From Streptomyces sp. NRRL F-6131 (GTDB lineage Bacteria > Actinomycetota > Actinomycetes > Streptomycetales > Streptomycetaceae), in contig JOHN01000013.1 of the NCBI GenBank assembly GCA_000719695.1, positions 230,180 through 294,179 on the forward strand: a stretch of DNA of 64,000 bases, written 5' to 3'. Under the pieces are notes generated by a model. That model saw nothing but the letters and a program-made list of their open reading frames with translations. It was not told the origin of the DNA and did not search any database. Shown piece after piece: positions 61,484 through 64,000 of this stretch (positions are counted from its first letter, which is position 1; every line of letters begins with the position of its first letter). A program made the position numbers and the translations under genes.

Positions 61484-62197
61484 ATGGAGAACACGAGCGG
61501 CGTCGGCGTGCTCGACAAGGTCACCTCGATCCTCGGCACCCTGGAGGCGGGCCCCGCCACCTTGGCCGGGCTGGTCGCGGTGACCGGTCTGGCCCGGCCC
61601 ACGGCCCACCGGCTCGCGGTCGCACTCGAACAGCACCGCCTGGTCGCCCGCGACGTGGAGGGCCGGTTCATCCTCGGCCCCCGGCTCGGCGAGCTGTCGG
61701 CGGCCGCCGGTGAGGACCGGCTGCTGGCCGCCGCCGGACCGGTCCTCGGCCACCTGCGCGACCTCACCGGGGAGAGCGCCCAGCTCTACCGCCGCCAGGG
61801 CGGGATCCGGATCTGCGTGGCCGCCGCCGAGCGCCTCTCCGGCCTGCGGGACACCGTTCCGGTGGGGGTCACCCTGCCCATGAAGGTCGGCGCGGCGGCG
61901 CAGGTCCTGCTCGCCTGGGAGGAGCCCGAGCGGCTCCACCGCGGCCTGCAGGGGGCCCGCTTCACCGCGACGGCCCTGAGCGGGGTGCGGCGCCGGGGCT
62001 GGGCGCAGTCCATCGGCGAGCGCGAGATCGGCGTCGCCTCCGTCTCCGCGCCCGTCCGCGGCCCGGGCAACCGGGTGGTGGCCGCCGTCACCGTCTCCGG
62101 CCCGATCGAACGGCTCACCCGCCACCCCGGCGCCCTGCTCTCAGGGGCCGTCGTCGAGGCGGCGGGCCGCCTCACCGAGGCGCTCCGCCAGTCCTGA
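61484..62197 (+). CDS. ndgR: IclR-family regulator, NdgR-like
   Basis: 237 residues from ATG 61484 (GGAG upstream). The N-terminal winged helix GVGVLDKVTSILGTLEAGPA with LARPTAHRLAVALEQHRL, and the effector domain with LYRRQGGIRICVAAAERL, EEPERLHRGLQGARFTATAL and VRRRGWAQSIGEREIGVASV, agree closely with NdgR of Streptomyces as I know it. NdgR controls branched-chain amino acid, methionine and sulfur genes and is normally divergent from leuCD. Here leuCD are not adjacent and a SAM riboswitch lies upstream. So this is either a paralogue or a relocated copy under methionine-pathway control. Confidence 0.9.
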   Translation: MENTSGVGVLDKVTSILGTLEAGPATLAGLVAVTGLARPTAHRLAVALEQHRLVARDVEGRFILGPRLGELSAAAGEDRLLAAAGPVLGHLRDLTGESAQLYRRQGGIRICVAAAERLSGLRDTVPVGVTLPMKVGAAAQVLLAWEEPERLHRGLQGARFTATALSGVRRRGWAQSIGEREIGVASVSAPVRGPGNRVVAAVTVSGPIERLTRHPGALLSGAVVEAAGRLTEALRQS

Positions 62198-62247
62198 GCC
62201 GGCTCGGAGTCGGATTCCGAGCCGACTCGGGGCCGCTCGGCCGCAGG

Positions 62248-63531
62248 TCACCGTAGGCTGTCGAGATCGACGCTGTCGGCCATGGCCCGGTAGCCGAGCG
62301 GGCTGGGGTGGAGGTGGTCGCCGAAGTGGTAGCCCTCCGGGATGGCACCGGTTCCCGCCGGGTCGACGGCCCGGTCGAAGTCGGCCACCGCGTCGTAGGC
62401 GCCGGACGAGCGGATCCACTCGTTCAGCTCGCGGCGCAGCCGGTCCGTCCGCGCCGTCCAGAACGGTGCGCCGCCGAAGGGCATCAGGGTGGCGCCGACG
62501 GCCCTGACGCCACGGGCGTGGGCGGCGCGGATCAGGGTGCGGTGGGCGTCGATCAGCCGCTGGAGCGTCACCGGCGGGTCGTCGCGGTCCACCCCGCACA
62601 CCTGGTCGCCGGTGCGGAGGATGTCGTTCATACCGTGCGAGACGATGACGGTGCCGACGTTCGGCAGGTCGAGCACGTCGCGCTCGAAGCGGGTCAGGGC
62701 GCTGTCCCCGGCGCAGACGGAATCGGCGAGCATCTTGTTCGAACCGATGCCGGCGTTGAGCACCGGGCGCGGCCTGCCGGCGGCGACGAGCCGTTCGGCG
62801 AGGCGATCGGGGTAACGGTCGTCCCCGTCCACGGTGGCGCCGAACCCGTCGGTGGTGGACTCCCCGAACGCCACCACCGCCCTGCCCACCGGCCGGCCGC
62901 CGGTGACCTCGACGCCGCTCAGGTAGTACCAGGAGCCGAATCCGGGGCGCACGGCGTCGCCGAAGGCCGCCGCGCCGGTGTCACCGCGGTGGTCGCCGTG
63001 GGCCCGGTAGGTGGTGGTCATCGAGAGCTGGTGATAGGTGGCCGGACCGGTCGGGCCGTCGAACCAGAAGGTGAGGGCGACCCGGTCGCCCGTCGTCGTC
63101 GGCAGCGTCACCGGGTCACTGAGGACCTCCCCGCCGGCCGGGACGACGACGGAGTCCCGGTGCGCGAACCGCATCGTCCGCACCGTCCCGGGGGCGACGG
63201 CCGCCCCGTCGGCGGCGCGGCCGACCGTGGCACCGGTCAGCCGCAGGGGAGTCGTCCCGTAGGCGTTGGACACCCGGAACCGGACGGACTTGCCGCCGGC
63301 GCTCAGCCGCACCACCTGCCGCACGGACTGGTGGTCGAAGCCCTGTACGGCCCAGGTGGCGAACCAGGGTGCCGCCGAGGGCCGCATCATCGACGCGGAC
63401 CACGCGGCGGACCAGCGCTGCGAGTGCGCCGAGCCCGCCGAGGCGGGGGCGGCGGTCGCGGTCACGGTCAGGGCGGCGGTCAGTGTGGCGGTCAGTGCGG
63501 CGACGGATGCGGCGCGGCGGAGCGGATTCAT
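62248..63531 (-). CDS. Secreted SGNH/GDSL hydrolase
   Basis: 427 residues from ATG 63531 with GAGGAGGG upstream. Residues 1-33 form a signal peptide (VAALTATLTAALTVTATAAPASA). A beta-rich accessory region spans ~34-210. The SGNH fold follows: block I VVAFGESTTDGFG (GES instead of the usual GDS), block II Gly/Asn in NAGIGSNKML, block III SHGMNDIL and block V GDHLHPSPLGYRAMAD with the catalytic His. It is probably an extracellular esterase acting on acylated polysaccharide or lipid. It is monocistronic. Confidence 0.93.
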   Translation of the reverse strand: MNPLRRAASVAALTATLTAALTVTATAAPASAGSAHSQRWSAAWSASMMRPSAAPWFATWAVQGFDHQSVRQVVRLSAGGKSVRFRVSNAYGTTPLRLTGATVGRAADGAAVAPGTVRTMRFAHRDSVVVPAGGEVLSDPVTLPTTTGDRVALTFWFDGPTGPATYHQLSMTTTYRAHGDHRGDTGAAAFGDAVRPGFGSWYYLSGVEVTGGRPVGRAVVAFGESTTDGFGATVDGDDRYPDRLAERLVAAGRPRPVLNAGIGSNKMLADSVCAGDSALTRFERDVLDLPNVGTVIVSHGMNDILRTGDQVCGVDRDDPPVTLQRLIDAHRTLIRAAHARGVRAVGATLMPFGGAPFWTARTDRLRRELNEWIRSSGAYDAVADFDRAVDPAGTGAIPEGYHFGDHLHPSPLGYRAMADSVDLDSLR

Positions 63532-63814
63532 GGGGCCCTCCTCGGGGCGTGTCGGTCGGTCTCATCACCACTGACTCCGTCCGGCACGGGAATGTGACAC
63601 GGGGTCGGCAAGGTGGTCCGGCCCGCCGCGGCCCGTCCCTCGTGGTCCGCCGTGTGTCGTGGTGGGGCCCGTGGTGAGGCGATTTGTTTTGGACGCTCAG
63701 GAGGAGTACTGTCGCCCAGTCGCTTGGCAGGGAGCACCGGACACGCAGCTGCGCGGACGGTCCCGGAGCGGCAAATCCTCTGGAAATAGCATTGTCGCCC
63801 GGCAACGGGTCTAT

Positions 63815-63878
63815 TTGACATGCGCAATTCTGGGGATTGCGGCCGGATTCGCTTTTCGGAGCGGGGATCGGCTAGAGT
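63815..63878 (+). promoter_or_regulatory. rRNA operon promoters
   Basis: TTGACA (63815-63820) is a consensus -35; TAGAGT (63873-63878) is a consensus -10 in a context, GGGGATCGGCTAGAGTTTGG, like Streptomyces rrn promoters. Several tandem promoters are usual here. No protein gene is supported in 63532-64000. Confidence 0.65.
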
Positions 63879-63884
63879 TTGGAA

Positions 63885-64000
63885 CGTCGGACGGGGCGTC
63901 AAGCCAAAGAAGACACCAGCGAGGGAGGGTCGGTGTGAAAGCCGCCTGAAGGAAGCGTCCGTTCCTTGAGAACTCAACAGCGTGCCAAAAGTCAACGCCA
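63885..64000 (+). other. rRNA operon leader, upstream of 16S rRNA
   Basis: The end of the window contains TTGAGAACTCAACAGCGTGC followed by CAAAAGTCAACGCCA. This is the highly conserved leader/processing region before 16S rRNA in Streptomyces. The 16S gene itself should begin shortly beyond base 64000. Confidence 0.88.

Noticed and set aside
63659..63949. 96-codon plus-strand frame near the window end
   Set aside because: It runs through the rRNA promoter and leader, contains no motif and has no ribosome site.
63885..64000. 16S rRNA gene
   Set aside because: Only the leader is present; the mature 16S sequence does not begin within the window.

Overview
This window is typical of a high-GC actinomycete, most likely Streptomycetaceae (Streptomyces or Kitasatospora). 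Codon third positions are almost all G/C. The gene content fits: SARP/AfsR regulator, NdgR-like IclR, ricin-lectin glycoside hydrolases, secreted RHS and LamG proteins. The last ~40 bases match the well-known Streptomyces leader just upstream of 16S rRNA. No tRNA, CRISPR array or insertion sequence was recognised.

Layout. 1-2.8 kb: 3' end of a cytochrome P450, an overlapping MFS exporter and a convergent rhodanese. 2.9-8.3 kb: plant cell-wall degradation (GH74 xyloglucanase, GH62 arabinofuranosidase, an apparently N-terminally shortened AraC regulator), with a perfect LacI-type palindrome upstream of the GH62 gene. 8.5-11.6 kb: an arsenic-linked set (arsO-like monooxygenase, two arsR genes, an arsN-like acetyltransferase) with no recognisable pump or reductase, ending in decayed gene fragments. 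11.7-13.0 kb: GH1 beta-glucosidase.

13.0-29.9 kb is the most unusual part. Seven collinear minus-strand genes include a DUF6603-type protein of 1371 aa, proteins of 1298, 905 and 801 aa, a tail-fibre-like repeat protein, a small protein with an HHVVP motif, and a GH5-like enzyme. None of the large proteins has a recognisable signal peptide. A 51-bp near-perfect hairpin splits the array into a five-gene and a two-gene unit. I read it as an uncharacterised multi-protein system.

30.1-43.5 kb: an alpha/beta hydrolase, then a divergent pair of large secreted proteins: a DNRLRE/ricin/LamG protein and a 2440-aa RHS polymorphic toxin with an inserted bulb-type lectin and a C-terminal HExxH domain. 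A small zinc-ribbon protein follows and may be its immunity protein. 43.6-53.6 kb: amidohydrolase with divergent XRE/MmyB-like regulator, alkene reductase with divergent SARP/AfsR regulator, and amidase with divergent TetR regulator.

53.6-58.0 kb: a coupled operon of ECF sigma factor, zinc-finger anti-sigma factor, ABC ATPase and two membrane proteins. 58.0-60.8 kb: a PcrA-tail-like mini protein, a cold-shock protein with a terminator-like hairpin in its leader, and a DEAD-box RNA helicase. 60.8-62.2 kb: an amidase remnant, then a convincing SAM-I riboswitch upstream of an NdgR-like IclR regulator. 62.2-64 kb: a secreted SGNH hydrolase and the promoter/leader of an rRNA operon. Short tandem repeats with periods of 9, 15 or 11-19 bp recur at many gene borders.
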